Source: Clostridiales bacterium (GTDB taxonomy: Bacteria > Bacillota > Clostridia > Lachnospirales > Lachnospiraceae). Taken from it: a DNA stretch of 64,000 nucleotides. Shown here piece after piece: positions 17,221-25,377 of this stretch. How positions within the stretch are numbered: the stretch's first letter is position 1; every line of letters starts with the position of its first letter. The stretch is taken from contig JAGZHZ010000012.1 of NCBI GenBank assembly GCA_018366495.1, forward strand, positions 13,636 to 77,635, given 5' to 3'. The notes beneath the pieces are model-generated. The model was given only the letters and a program-made list of their open reading frames with translations, did not search any database and was not told the origin of the DNA. A program made the translations under genes and the position numbers.

Positions 17221-18552
17221 TTATGCAAAAAAGAACGTTCCAGATGCAAGATCAAATGCGTAGAGCGCACAGCCATAGGCAGCTTCTTCCTCAAACGGAG
17301 TCATGGAAAGAGGCATTTGAAAACGTTCAGAAAATAATGTCTGAAGAAGAGGATTTTTACGGAGACCATTTCCACTTCCCATAAGACGAAGTCCTGTCCG
17401 ATGCGCAGCAGGAAATTGTTCATAAAATTGATATAATTCTTCACAGATTCCTTTTAAAACACTGTAGACAAGAGAAGAAGGATGAAAAGAATCAAAAGTC
17501 AGACCAGAAATTGTTCCGCTGCTTTTTGGATCTGTCCGGCTTCCGAGAAATCGTGTGTCAGTCACTGGAATTTTTGAAGAGGAAGCTCCTGCCTCTGCCA
17601 TTTTATTTATAATGGTATATGGATCAGATGGCACATCAGCAGAAAATTCTTTCAGAAGTTCCATGAAAAAGTTTTTCAAAAGAGCGTAGGCTGATCCGGC
17701 ACAGAGACTGGAAGCGGTTAAAAGCCATGAATGATTGAGATAAGGACGCACTTCTAAGCCTTCTGGAAGAAAAGAAGGAAGCTCCTGGATGGCAAGTGAA
17801 AGCTGTCCTCCTGTGCCAATGTTGATGAGGAGAGTGCCTGGAAGCTGGCATGAACCATAGTAGCTTGCCTGGTTGTCTCCAATCGCAAGAGTTACACTCG
17901 TTCCAGAGGAATGAATCCCCAATTCTTTTTCAGAAAGTGCAACGCGCGGAAGCAGTGTCAGAGGGATACCAGCTCTGGAGAGCGCTTCCGTATCGAATGC
18001 ATTTTTTTCAAGGTCAAATGCCCCAAGACTGGCGGCCATAGATGGATGAAGAAGCGGTGAGGAGCGTCCGCACAGCTTCATTGCGACAAAGTCTCCGATT
18101 GTGCAGAAAACGGAAGTATGCTCTGGAATTCTTTCATTTTTCAGATGAAAAAAGCAGGTCGCTATGCCGAAACCAGAAGAGATGTGATATCCGGTCAGCT
18201 CTGATACAGCTTCTGCATAGGAAGAAGAGGCAAATGCTTCGTTACCGCTTTGATCCTGCCATGTGTAGAGAGGGGAAAGCGGGTTCCCGGCAGAATCGAG
18301 ATATAAAATACCGTGCATCTGTCCCGTGATTCCAATGCTGACAGGCACAGGATAATCTTTCAGGCAAAGATTTAAAAGATCTTCACAGATCTGAAGTAAA
18401 ACAGAAGGGTCCTGAAGATGTTCAAAATGATGAACGGAAGGTAGTGCAGCGCTGTTCGGCACGGATTTTGAAAATAAAAGCTTGCCTGTCACTGTCTCGG
18501 CAACGACAGCACAGACAGTGGTAGAACCAAGATCAATTCCAACTGTATACAT
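17221..18552 (-). CDS. FGGY-family carbohydrate kinase
   Basis: A 443-residue ASKHA-fold kinase. It opens with GIDLGSTTVCAVVAE (phosphate-1 loop), then GITGQMHGILYLD and PLYTWQDQSGNE (sugar-binding region), INIGTGGQLS (phosphate-2) and LMGSGNGLRKNPLLQ (adenosine site). The GQMHG motif and length recall sedoheptulokinase and xylulokinase relatives. The sugar cannot be assigned. No transporter or isomerase is adjacent; both flanks carry IS-like debris, so the gene may have been stranded by rearrangement. Codon use looks richer in GAA/GGA than some neighbours, though I have not measured this. Confidence 0.85.
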   Translation of the reverse strand: MYTVGIDLGSTTVCAVVAETVTGKLLFSKSVPNSAALPSVHHFEHLQDPSVLLQICEDLLNLCLKDYPVPVSIGITGQMHGILYLDSAGNPLSPLYTWQDQSGNEAFASSSYAEAVSELTGYHISSGFGIATCFFHLKNERIPEHTSVFCTIGDFVAMKLCGRSSPLLHPSMAASLGAFDLEKNAFDTEALSRAGIPLTLLPRVALSEKELGIHSSGTSVTLAIGDNQASYYGSCQLPGTLLINIGTGGQLSLAIQELPSFLPEGLEVRPYLNHSWLLTASSLCAGSAYALLKNFFMELLKEFSADVPSDPYTIINKMAEAGASSSKIPVTDTRFLGSRTDPKSSGTISGLTFDSFHPSSLVYSVLKGICEELYQFYEQFPAAHRTGLRLMGSGNGLRKNPLLQTLFSERFQMPLSMTPFEEEAAYGCALYAFDLASGTFFFA

Positions 18553-18570
18553 AAGATATTCCCTTTCTTT

Positions 18571-18603
18571 GAGACCGGATCTGTGGCACCGGTCTTTTTT
18601 ATA
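18571..18603 (+). terminator. Plus-strand terminator-like hairpin in the kinase leader
   Basis: GACCGG pairs with CCGGTC around a 10-base loop and is followed by TTTTTTATAG on the plus strand. The genes on both sides are on the minus strand, where this lies just upstream of the FGGY kinase start. It would stop antisense transcription or act as a leader hairpin. Confidence 0.45.
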
Positions 18604-18703
18604 GTTCTATTATAATAGGAAAAAAAAGAAATGAAAAGTCAGAACAGGAATCCATAGTCAACTTTTACTGGATAAAGTCAGGAGCTAAAATTTTATAAAT
18701 TTT

Positions 18704-18744
18704 TAGCCAGAAAACCCACTACCTTTAGGTGATGGGTAGTTCAC
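18704..18744 (-). repeat. 41-bp dispersed hairpin repeat, copy 1
   Basis: Read on the plus strand from TAGCCAGAAAACC to TAGTTCAC, this matches 36 of 41 bases, without gaps, to the reverse complement of 44230-44270. It folds as an imperfect hairpin CCCACTACCT-TT-AGGTGATGGG. The GTGAACTAC boundary is shared with the relic at 16.9 kb. It looks like an IS200/IS605-type end left without its transposase. It sits in the 350-bp gap between the kinase and the LytTR gene, which otherwise holds only the two hairpins listed. Confidence 0.7.
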
Positions 18745-18797
18745 ATATACAAATTCTTTCACTTTTAAAGCTCATCCGCTTTCTGGCGACTGAATGA

Positions 18798-18853
18798 TAA
18801 AAAATCAACAGCATAATATGGAAAAACCAAATTCCCCCCATATTATGCTGTTT
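18798..18853 (-). terminator. Terminator after the LytTR regulator
   Basis: AACAGCATAATATGG and its complement form a 15-bp stem around 16 bases. On the minus strand it is followed by TTGATTTTTTATC. It lies 45 bp past the stop of the LytTR gene. Confidence 0.85.
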
Positions 18854-18899
18854 CTTTCTTGTTTGCTGTACAGTTCGGATCTTATCTCTTTTCCCATTC

Positions 18900-19664
18900 T
18901 TATAGATCGTCCCTTAACCAGATATTATATTTTTCTAAAGTTTCTTTTTTATGAGAACGGCTGATCGGAATAATTTTTTCATCTTTCATATAGAGATTGT
19001 TTCCCTTAATGCTCTCCACATGATACAGATTTACCAGAAAACTGTTATGACATCTACAGAACACTTCTCTGCTCTGGTTCAAAATTTCCTCCATCTCACT
19101 CAATTTAAAACCGCACCTCTCTTTCCCATTCTTATGATATATGTGAGTCACACGCATGTCTCTCTCACAATACAGAATATTTTTTATGGGCAGACTTTTT
19201 TTCATCTGTCTCCATTCCCATTCAAAATTTTTTCTCTCCTGCTGCTTTTGAAAGTGCCCCAGATAATCAATAATTTTAGGCATCCACTCATGCAGATTGC
19301 GTTTCACGCAAAAGAAATTTTGCCCCCACATCTCTCCCTCAAGATTCCCCTGAATATAATCTGTCAAGAATACTAAGATTACTTTTTTGTTCTTATCTGC
19401 TATCTCCTGTGCTGTCTGAATTCCTTCGTCCTTTTTCATCTTAATATCCTGAAATAAAATCTGAAGTGTATTTCCTGCATCATCCAAATATTCACAGACT
19501 TCAGCTCCTGTCGAAAAACCATAAATTTTAAATCTTAAATTCGGATACTTTTCCCTGTTTTCACTCAGCCACTGATTCAAAATATTGATTCCGTTTTGAA
19601 TCTCCAAAGCATTCTTATCGCAGATCCCAATTCTGCAGACCTTTTCTTTTAGATCACATTCCAT
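18900..19664 (-). CDS. LytTR-family response regulator, orphan
   Basis: A 254-residue regulator. Residues ~10-125 are a CheY-like receiver with a candidate phospho-acceptor Asp73 (LFQDIKM) and one acidic residue at Asp16, although the usual paired acids and the KP motif are weak. Residues ~145-250 form a LytTR DNA-binding domain (CGFKLSEMEEIL, CRCHNSFLVNLYHVESI, IPISRSHKKETL) as in AgrA/VirR-type regulators. No histidine kinase is nearby. It is divergent from a second LytTR gene, and its promoter carries a nine-G tract. AAGGGG precedes the ATG. It probably controls a quorum, bacteriocin or surface function encoded elsewhere. Confidence 0.88.
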   Translation of the reverse strand: MECDLKEKVCRIGICDKNALEIQNGINILNQWLSENREKYPNLRFKIYGFSTGAEVCEYLDDAGNTLQILFQDIKMKKDEGIQTAQEIADKNKKVILVFLTDYIQGNLEGEMWGQNFFCVKRNLHEWMPKIIDYLGHFQKQQERKNFEWEWRQMKKSLPIKNILYCERDMRVTHIYHKNGKERCGFKLSEMEEILNQSREVFCRCHNSFLVNLYHVESIKGNNLYMKDEKIIPISRSHKKETLEKYNIWLRDDL

Positions 19665-19711
19665 CTATTTTCCCCTTCTTCGCAGAAATTTGCAAAACAT
19701 ATTTGTTTTTT

Positions 19712-19742
19712 ATTATAGCATATTTTACCCCCCCCCGCACAA
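19712..19742 (-). promoter_or_regulatory. Promoter with G9 tract in the -35/-10 spacer (candidate phase-variable)
   Basis: On the minus strand, TTGTGC (19742-19737) is followed by nine G (19736-19728), TAAAATATGC and TATAAT (19717-19712), with an extended TG-n element. The spacer is 19 bp; the optimum is 17. The start of transcription would be about 40 bases before the LytTR ATG. Slippage in the G tract would change spacer length and promoter strength. Confidence 0.6.
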
Positions 19743-19906
19743 TTTTTTTATTTCTCTATTTTTTTCTGCAAATTGTCAGATATTTCTGCTTTTTTTCTAT
19801 AATCTGCGAAGGTTAAAAATATTTCTTTCTATGTCTGCTGTTTTCTTGGTTTTATTTTTATTGTAGTTTTACTATAATCTACTTCCATTTATTTATCAAT
19901 ACTATT

Positions 19907-19957
19907 TCCTGAACGGGAAATAATCATCCTGTATAGGAATACAACTTTTGATATAAT
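19907..19957 (+). promoter_or_regulatory. Paired repeat operator and -10 box of the SnoaL-LytTR gene
   Basis: TCCTGAACGGGAA (19907-19919) and TCCTGTATAGGAA (19927-19939) are 13-bp repeats 20 bp apart. TATAAT follows at 19952-19957. The -35 position falls within the second repeat and has no good consensus, as expected for an activator-dependent promoter. LytTR proteins usually bind two direct repeats about two helical turns apart, so self- or cross-regulation by the flanking LytTR proteins is likely. Confidence 0.55.
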
Positions 19958-19986
19958 AAGAATATATCAAAATTCGGAGGTATCTT

Positions 19987-20802
19987 ATGGCGAAAGAATA
20001 TTCCAAAAATATGACTGATTTCAATCAGATCTTAATCCAGAAGTCCAGTTTCGTCTTTCATGCTTACTTTGACAGAGATATGGACAGTTTTGTTAAATTA
20101 CTGGACCCTGATTTTGTCTGGATCGGCTCCTATGAATTCCAGTACGCGCGGGGAATAGATCATTTTTTAGAAATCACAAAAGAAGAGCAGGGAGAAATTG
20201 CGGCGCAGGTATTTGACGAAGAGTATAATATCCTGTTCCATGAAAAAAGTATATGGATTGTCCACGGATGTTTTTCTGCATCCGCCTGGAAAGATGAAAT
20301 CACTTACCTCTATACAAGACAGCGGGCTACATTTGTGTGGAAGTATACAGGAGAAGATTTTAAACTTCTGCACCTGCATTGTACCATGGCAAGAGATGTT
20401 CCTTTAGAGGGAAATATTCAGAATTCAAAACAACGTCATATACGTTGGTTTGAATATATGCAGAATGCTGAGAAAAACCGTACTTCTCCCCAAAACCATA
20501 TTCTGATAAAGGATATCAATGGCAGTATCCATTACATATCTCCTTCCGAGATTATCTATATCCATATCATCTATCACATTGCAACGATCTATACCGGAAG
20601 CCGAAAATTTGATGTGCGCCAAAGTCTGAATCAGCTTCTTACACAGCTTCCATTTTTAATGCAGATCCATAAGAGCTGGCTTGTAAATCCTATTTATATT
20701 GTTGAAATACAGCGCTACTATGTAACCACCGCCACCAATGATAAAGTCCCTATTGGCAAATCAAGATATAATGACGTATGCAAAGCTTTAAAACGTATAT
20801 AG
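19987..20802 (+). CDS. NTF2/SnoaL-like domain fused to LytTR DNA-binding domain
   Basis: A 271-residue protein. Residues ~8-135 resemble an NTF2-like (SnoaL/DUF4440) cone-shaped fold: FVFHAYFDRDMDSFVKLLDPDFVWIG near the start and TFVWKYTGEDFKLLHLHCTM at the end. Residues ~165-270 form a LytTR domain (NHILIKDINGSIHYISPSEI, FDVRQSLNQLL, QIHKSWLVNP, KVPIGKSRYNDV). The N-terminal pocket could bind a small ligand directly, giving a one-component regulator without a kinase. CGGAGG precedes the ATG. Divergent from a LytTR response regulator. Target genes unknown. Confidence 0.85.
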   Translation: MAKEYSKNMTDFNQILIQKSSFVFHAYFDRDMDSFVKLLDPDFVWIGSYEFQYARGIDHFLEITKEEQGEIAAQVFDEEYNILFHEKSIWIVHGCFSASAWKDEITYLYTRQRATFVWKYTGEDFKLLHLHCTMARDVPLEGNIQNSKQRHIRWFEYMQNAEKNRTSPQNHILIKDINGSIHYISPSEIIYIHIIYHIATIYTGSRKFDVRQSLNQLLTQLPFLMQIHKSWLVNPIYIVEIQRYYVTTATNDKVPIGKSRYNDVCKALKRI

Positions 20803-20805
20803 CAT

Positions 20806-20847
20806 AAAAAGGCTGTGGAGATGCGTTTCAGATCCCACAGCCTTTCT
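20806..20847. terminator. Bidirectional terminator
   Basis: AAAGGCTGTGG pairs with CCACAGCCTTT across a 15-base loop, with A/T tails on both sides. It is shared by the SnoaL-LytTR gene (+) and the DUF4340 gene (-). Confidence 0.8.
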
Positions 20848-20854
20848 TCATATC

Positions 20855-21916
20855 TTATTTCAAAAACTCGTCTGCTTTGTGTCCTGTAATATTCTCAACG
20901 GCTGTCTCACTCAGGATATTTATTGCCTCCGACGTACTCAGCCTTGCATAATATCCAGAATCCGCCTCCTCTTCTACGTTCTTTTTGTTTCCGACAATCA
21001 CCGTATATTCTGCCGTTTTTCCTTCTTCATCTGTATAGATGACGGTAAAGGATGTCTTCTCTTTATCCAGTCCGCTCTCCTTTAATTCTGTTTCATTCCC
21101 TTTATAGTTTTCACATCGCTCAAATGTCAGTCCGTACAGATTGCTCAGCAATGTGTCGCACAGGGATTCATCAGAAATCTTTGTTTTCTTGCCCTCTGTT
21201 TTCACATACCATTCATACTCTTTTTCTGTCTCATTCTCCGACTCATTTTCCGCATCCTCTGCAGTTGCATCAGATGGAGTGGCTGCGGCAGCTTCTGCTT
21301 TTTCCAACGTATAATTTCCAGATTCATTTTTGATCTCCACAGATAAAATATTTTCCTCTGTCAAATCTGGAAATTCTTCCATTTCAATCATATCATACAG
21401 GTCATTCTGGATCTCATTATACAGACTGCTTCCTACTGTATAGGGAACCTCTTCACCTTCAACCAGCAGATAGTATTCACTGTTGACGCTGTTTCCGATA
21501 TTCAGGGTTGTTTTGTTTCCGGCTCCATCTGTCACGGTCACAGTCGCCTGTGGTTCTGATAAACCATATGCCTCCAGTTTATCTCCTCCTTCCAGTCTTC
21601 TCGTCGCCTCCAGATGAGAAACTGTCTCTTCCAAACTCGTCAGGTAAGACTGTTCCAGCGGAAAATCTTCTGCTTCTTTGTATTTCCATTTCTCATCTTC
21701 TTTCACAAAAGCAAGCTGTGCCGTCCCATTGTCATAAGAAATCTCTTTTACTTGATCAAGGTCTGTCACCCATATTCTGTTTTCTTCTGACTCTGCCTGC
21801 TCCTGTTTCTCTTTTTTCTGTGCTGCGTAATCACTGTAGGCCGTCACTCCGAAATATACTGCTGCCAGTGCAGCCAATACAACCAATAATGCAATCAAAT
21901 TTTTCTTTTTGCTCAT
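20855..21916 (-). CDS. DUF4340 protein of a Gld-type ABC cluster
   Basis: A 353-residue protein. One N-terminal membrane helix (LIALLVVLAALAAVYFGVTAY) anchors an extracytoplasmic region with two DUF4340-like beta-rich repeats: the WVTDLDQVKEISYDNG opening, SYLTSLEETVSHLEATRRLEG, and LESLYGL-type strands. An Ala/Thr/Glu linker interrupts it at about residue 210. It is the last gene of an ATPase-permease-GldG-DUF4340 operon. The family is routinely found with GldG-like proteins, and its biochemical role is unknown. Confidence 0.85.
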   Translation of the reverse strand: MSKKKNLIALLVVLAALAAVYFGVTAYSDYAAQKKEKQEQAESEENRIWVTDLDQVKEISYDNGTAQLAFVKEDEKWKYKEAEDFPLEQSYLTSLEETVSHLEATRRLEGGDKLEAYGLSEPQATVTVTDGAGNKTTLNIGNSVNSEYYLLVEGEEVPYTVGSSLYNEIQNDLYDMIEMEEFPDLTEENILSVEIKNESGNYTLEKAEAAAATPSDATAEDAENESENETEKEYEWYVKTEGKKTKISDESLCDTLLSNLYGLTFERCENYKGNETELKESGLDKEKTSFTVIYTDEEGKTAEYTVIVGNKKNVEEEADSGYYARLSTSEAINILSETAVENITGHKADEFLK

Positions 21917-21928
21917 CTCTCCTTCCTC

Positions 21929-23380
21929 CTATGCTCTTTTTCTTCTGATCCAGATCACCAGTCCTGTCGCTATCAGTCCAATCGGAATCAGACCAATAAA
22001 GATCATTCCCCATGTATTTGGATTTGTGACTGTATTATATGTGATTTCCAGGCTCTTTGCCGGTATTGAAATATTTTCTGTCTCATCAAAATTTGCCGTC
22101 ACTGCATTCATAAAGATATCTGTGTTGGCAAGATTTGCAAAAGAATCTGTAATTTGAGACTGAATCAGACTTCCTGCACTGATCACAGTCAGGCGTGATT
22201 TATCTGCTGAATCACTTCCTGCATCAGACGGTGTCGCATCGGCTGCAGTTGCATCTGCAATTTCCTCTTCAGCGACCGCTCCAATCACATACGTTCCCTG
22301 TGTCTTATTTCCTTTGTCATCCACTGCATATCCTGCTTCTGACGTCGTCATGAATTCTTCTACGCTCAGTCCTTCTCTGAGATTTTCCTGTACTGTCATA
22401 CCTCTTGAATTCAATACAAGAGCAAGACTGTCTTCTTTCATTCCGCTGCAGATTTCATTTGTTGTATCAAGTACAGGGAAGATGCTGTAATAGCTGTTCT
22501 GATAAAATCTCTGTGTATCGGCGATATATCCCTCAGCCAGATTTAATCCATACTGATTCATCACAGCTTCCAAATTTGGAAGTTTTTCTGTCTGTGATCC
22601 AAGAATAATCATCGCTTTTCCGCCGTCCTGCAGATAAGATAAAATCATCTCTTTTTCGTCGTCTGCCAGATCGCTTTCCGGGGCATAGACCGTCAGAAGA
22701 TCACAGTCCTCCGGTACCTTTCCTTCTGTCAGCAGATTGACGGAAGCTGTCTCAATATTTCCCTTGCTGATCAGATCGGTGATCGTTCCTGAAAATTCTG
22801 CCTCTCCATGTCCTTCTGTTGTATATAATTTATTCCCCTCTTTTTGAGAAACGTATGAGACAGCGCTTGTAATCTGACCCTCGCCGTCAAACTCCGTTTC
22901 TTTATATTGACCATAATAGTAATAGGACATCTGGTCATACAGAATCATCTCTCCGAAACCGATCACACGCTGTTTTCCTGTTGCTTCACACTTTACCACT
23001 ACATTGTTCGCTGTCGTATCATATTCCGTCAGAGCAGAAGGATGAAGGACAGGGTCGATCACGGTCTTTTTGATATGTTTCGATGATGCTGTATAATTGT
23101 CAATCAGCTGTTCAATTCTCTGGTCAATTTTCCCTTCTTCCGCCAGAATAATAATCTCTACATCCTGATCCAGATTGTTTAAAACTTCTTTCGTCGTATT
23201 CCCAATCGAATAGATCTGGTTTGTGCTGATGTCAATTTCTCTTATATCAGAAGGCAGTTTTGCCACAATCAGATTGATGATAATTACAATCACAATCATT
23301 ACCGCAATAATTCCAAGGCTGTATGACCCGTTTTTCCATTTTATACTTGCTTTTTTCTTTGTTTTATTTGAATTTTCCAC
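21929..23380 (-). CDS. GldG-like ABC-associated membrane protein
   Basis: A 483-residue protein with membrane helices at about residues 20-40 and at the C-terminus (GMIFIGLIPIGLIATGLVIWI). Between them lies an extracytoplasmic GldG/IFT52-like region (DISTNQIYSIGNTTKEVLNNL, GHGEAEFSGTI, DLLTVYAPESDLADDEKEMIL). It lies 12 bp after the permease gene and 12 bp before DUF4340. In Bacteroidetes GldA-GldF-GldG is tied to gliding; in Firmicutes the same set has no established role. A low-complexity Ala/Thr/Asp insert occurs near residue 380. Confidence 0.85.
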   Translation of the reverse strand: MENSNKTKKKASIKWKNGSYSLGIIAVMIVIVIIINLIVAKLPSDIREIDISTNQIYSIGNTTKEVLNNLDQDVEIIILAEEGKIDQRIEQLIDNYTASSKHIKKTVIDPVLHPSALTEYDTTANNVVVKCEATGKQRVIGFGEMILYDQMSYYYYGQYKETEFDGEGQITSAVSYVSQKEGNKLYTTEGHGEAEFSGTITDLISKGNIETASVNLLTEGKVPEDCDLLTVYAPESDLADDEKEMILSYLQDGGKAMIILGSQTEKLPNLEAVMNQYGLNLAEGYIADTQRFYQNSYYSIFPVLDTTNEICSGMKEDSLALVLNSRGMTVQENLREGLSVEEFMTTSEAGYAVDDKGNKTQGTYVIGAVAEEEIADATAADATPSDAGSDSADKSRLTVISAGSLIQSQITDSFANLANTDIFMNAVTANFDETENISIPAKSLEITYNTVTNPNTWGMIFIGLIPIGLIATGLVIWIRRKRA

Positions 23381-23392
23381 GCTGCTTCCCTC

Positions 23393-24112
23393 CTAACTCC
23401 ATCGTCTTTTCTGCACGGACTGAATCGTGAAAAATAAAAATAAAAAGATTAACGATATATAAAAAACAAGTCCGCCAATGTCAAATAAATGGTAGGAAGT
23501 AAAGCTGTCCATAACGCCTGTTACCGTATAATTCGGAAGCAGATCTGTGATAAAATTATCAGTCAAAAATGATGGAAGCATACTGGAAATTCCAGGCCAT
23601 AAATAAATCACCAGAACAATTCCAAACGTTCCTACTGCTGAAATAATCTGACTTTCTGTCAGTGAAGAAATGAACATTCCAATCGCTATGAAGACACTTC
23701 CCATCATAAAAAATGCAAAAATACTTGCAAAATCTTCTCTCAGATATGCTGTTCCATTCGCCTTAATAATCAGAGGGCAGAGGCAGAAAATTGCCATCGG
23801 AATTGCAAATACCGTTTCCATCGCCAGATATTTTCCTAAAATAATTTTAGGAAGGCTCACTGGAGAGGTCAAGAGAAGCTGATCTGTCTTACTTCTCCTT
23901 TCGTCTGAAAGACATTTCATTGTCAGAACTGGAATTGCCATCAAAATGATAAATTCCATCGCTCCAAGGACATAAGAATAGTACGGATATCCCACCAGCA
24001 TATTATAATAGAGGAAATAAATTCCATTCATGGCTACCAGAAAAGCGATAAAAATATATCCGATCATCGAATCAAAATAAGACTTTAATTCTCTTTTATA
24101 AACTGCTTTCAT
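23393..24112 (-). CDS. ABC-2 type permease, GldF-like
   Basis: A 239-residue integral membrane protein with six hydrophobic segments, beginning MKAVYKRELKSYFDSMIGY and containing LSDERRSKTDQLLLTSPVS, a conserved cytoplasmic loop of GldF/NosY-type permeases. The ATG at 24112 has GGAG about ten bases upstream; an in-frame extension into the ATPase gene is rejected. It overlaps the end of the ATPase gene by 17 bp. With the ATPase it would form the membrane core of the transporter. The substrate is unknown. Confidence 0.88.
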   Translation of the reverse strand: MKAVYKRELKSYFDSMIGYIFIAFLVAMNGIYFLYYNMLVGYPYYSYVLGAMEFIILMAIPVLTMKCLSDERRSKTDQLLLTSPVSLPKIILGKYLAMETVFAIPMAIFCLCPLIIKANGTAYLREDFASIFAFFMMGSVFIAIGMFISSLTESQIISAVGTFGIVLVIYLWPGISSMLPSFLTDNFITDLLPNYTVTGVMDSFTSYHLFDIGGLVFYISLIFLFLFFTIQSVQKRRWS

Positions 24113-25127
24113 CTTTGTCTGTCTCCTCCTCGATCTGTTCTTTTTTCCTGCCAGACATACCAAAGTGGCGAAGATATTTCGATTTCTCTGCTCCTTTTTT
24201 TGCCGCCTCTGTCAGTTCAAGGAAGACTTCCTCCAGAGATGCTTTCTTATACTGCATCGTCAAAATCGGATAATTCGCCTGCGCACACGCATAGAATAAT
24301 TCTTCTCTGGGATCTTTATTTTTTCCCTCCTGAATCGTAACTAAACAGGAGGATTCTTTTTCTTCCACGCTCCATTTTCCAAGTCCCTGTATTTCCGAAA
24401 GCATTTCCTGCACATTTTCTTTTCGGGTCTTTACCTCTAAATATAAAGTTCCCGCATCTGACATCTGCTTTTCCAGATTTTCAGGTGTATCGCTGGCAAT
24501 CAGTTTCCCACCTGAGATAATCATGATATGGTCGCAGACTGCACTGATTTCCGCCAGAATATGAGAACTTAAAATGATGGTATGGTCTTTTGCCAGTTCC
24601 TTAATCAGCTCCCGTATCTCGATAATCTGTTTCGGGTCAAGACCGACGGTAGGCTCATCTAAAATAATGATATCAGGAAATCCTATGATTGCCTGGGCAA
24701 GCCCTACTCTCTGACGATATCCCTTTGACAGGTTCCGAATCAGTCGATTTTCCACGTCTTGCAGCTTCGTCATCGCAATCACTTTCTGAATCGCATCTCT
24801 CTGTTTATTTCGCTCGATTTTCTTCAGCTCTGCTACAAATTTTAAATATTCTCCCACTTTCATATCCGTGTAAAGCGGCGGAATTTCCGGCAGATATCCA
24901 ATACTTTGTTTCGCTTTCTCAGGTTCTTCCAAAATGTTATGACCATCAATCAACACTTCACCTTCTGTCGCTCCAAGATATCCTGTCATGATGTTCATCG
25001 TCGTCGATTTTCCTGCTCCATTGGGACCTAAAAAACCATAAATCTGACCTTTCTCTACTGTAAAACTCAAATGGTCAACCGCCGTATGGCTGCCATATCG
25101 TTTTACCAGATTTCTGACCTCAATCAC
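24096..25127 (-). CDS. ABC transporter ATPase, GldA-like
   Basis: A 343-residue ATPase. Walker A is GPNGAGKST, the signature region is NLSKGYRQRVGLAQ, Walker B is DIIILDEPTVGLDP, and the switch His is in LSSHIL. A C-terminal ~110-residue extension ends in a Glu/Lys-rich tail. The best start is GTG at 25127, giving MIEVRNLVKRYG, because AGAGGAG lies seven bases upstream; the ATG seven codons earlier overlaps that site. First gene of the four-gene Gld-type operon. No LacI or two-component gene seems linked to it. Confidence 0.9.
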   Translation of the reverse strand: MIEVRNLVKRYGSHTAVDHLSFTVEKGQIYGFLGPNGAGKSTTMNIMTGYLGATEGEVLIDGHNILEEPEKAKQSIGYLPEIPPLYTDMKVGEYLKFVAELKKIERNKQRDAIQKVIAMTKLQDVENRLIRNLSKGYRQRVGLAQAIIGFPDIIILDEPTVGLDPKQIIEIRELIKELAKDHTIILSSHILAEISAVCDHIMIISGGKLIASDTPENLEKQMSDAGTLYLEVKTRKENVQEMLSEIQGLGKWSVEEKESSCLVTIQEGKNKDPREELFYACAQANYPILTMQYKKASLEEVFLELTEAAKKGAEKSKYLRHFGMSGRKKEQIEEETDKDESSL

Positions 25128-25250
25128 GTTACCACTCCTCTGTTTCATATTTGCATTTCATAAAAAAATCATAAAGAAATTTTGTGAAATTTTTATGATG
25201 AGTCTGTGATGAATTTGTGTTTCTTTTCCATTTTTTCTGACATTTATCGC

Positions 25251-25312
25251 AAAAAATATGCATGGTCTTCTGAAAAACGACTTGTCGTTTCAGAAAATCA
25301 TGCATATTTTTT
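25251..25312 (-). terminator. Terminator after the LacI regulator
   Basis: A long stem starting AATATGCATG pairs with CATGCATATT; TTTTCTGAAACGAC pairs with its partner inside. T/A runs lie on both sides. It is placed 65 bp beyond the LacI stop. Confidence 0.8.
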
Positions 25313-25377
25313 GACTGGAGTGAACTCTCCCGACTCATAGAAGTCAGAGTTCCTTCCTTAAAGCTGTTTTATGTTCT

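Noticed and set aside
18838..18838. Second homopolymer switch in the C-run near 18834
   Set aside because: The run is only six to seven bases and lies in the loop of a terminator downstream of the gene, not in a promoter or coding region.
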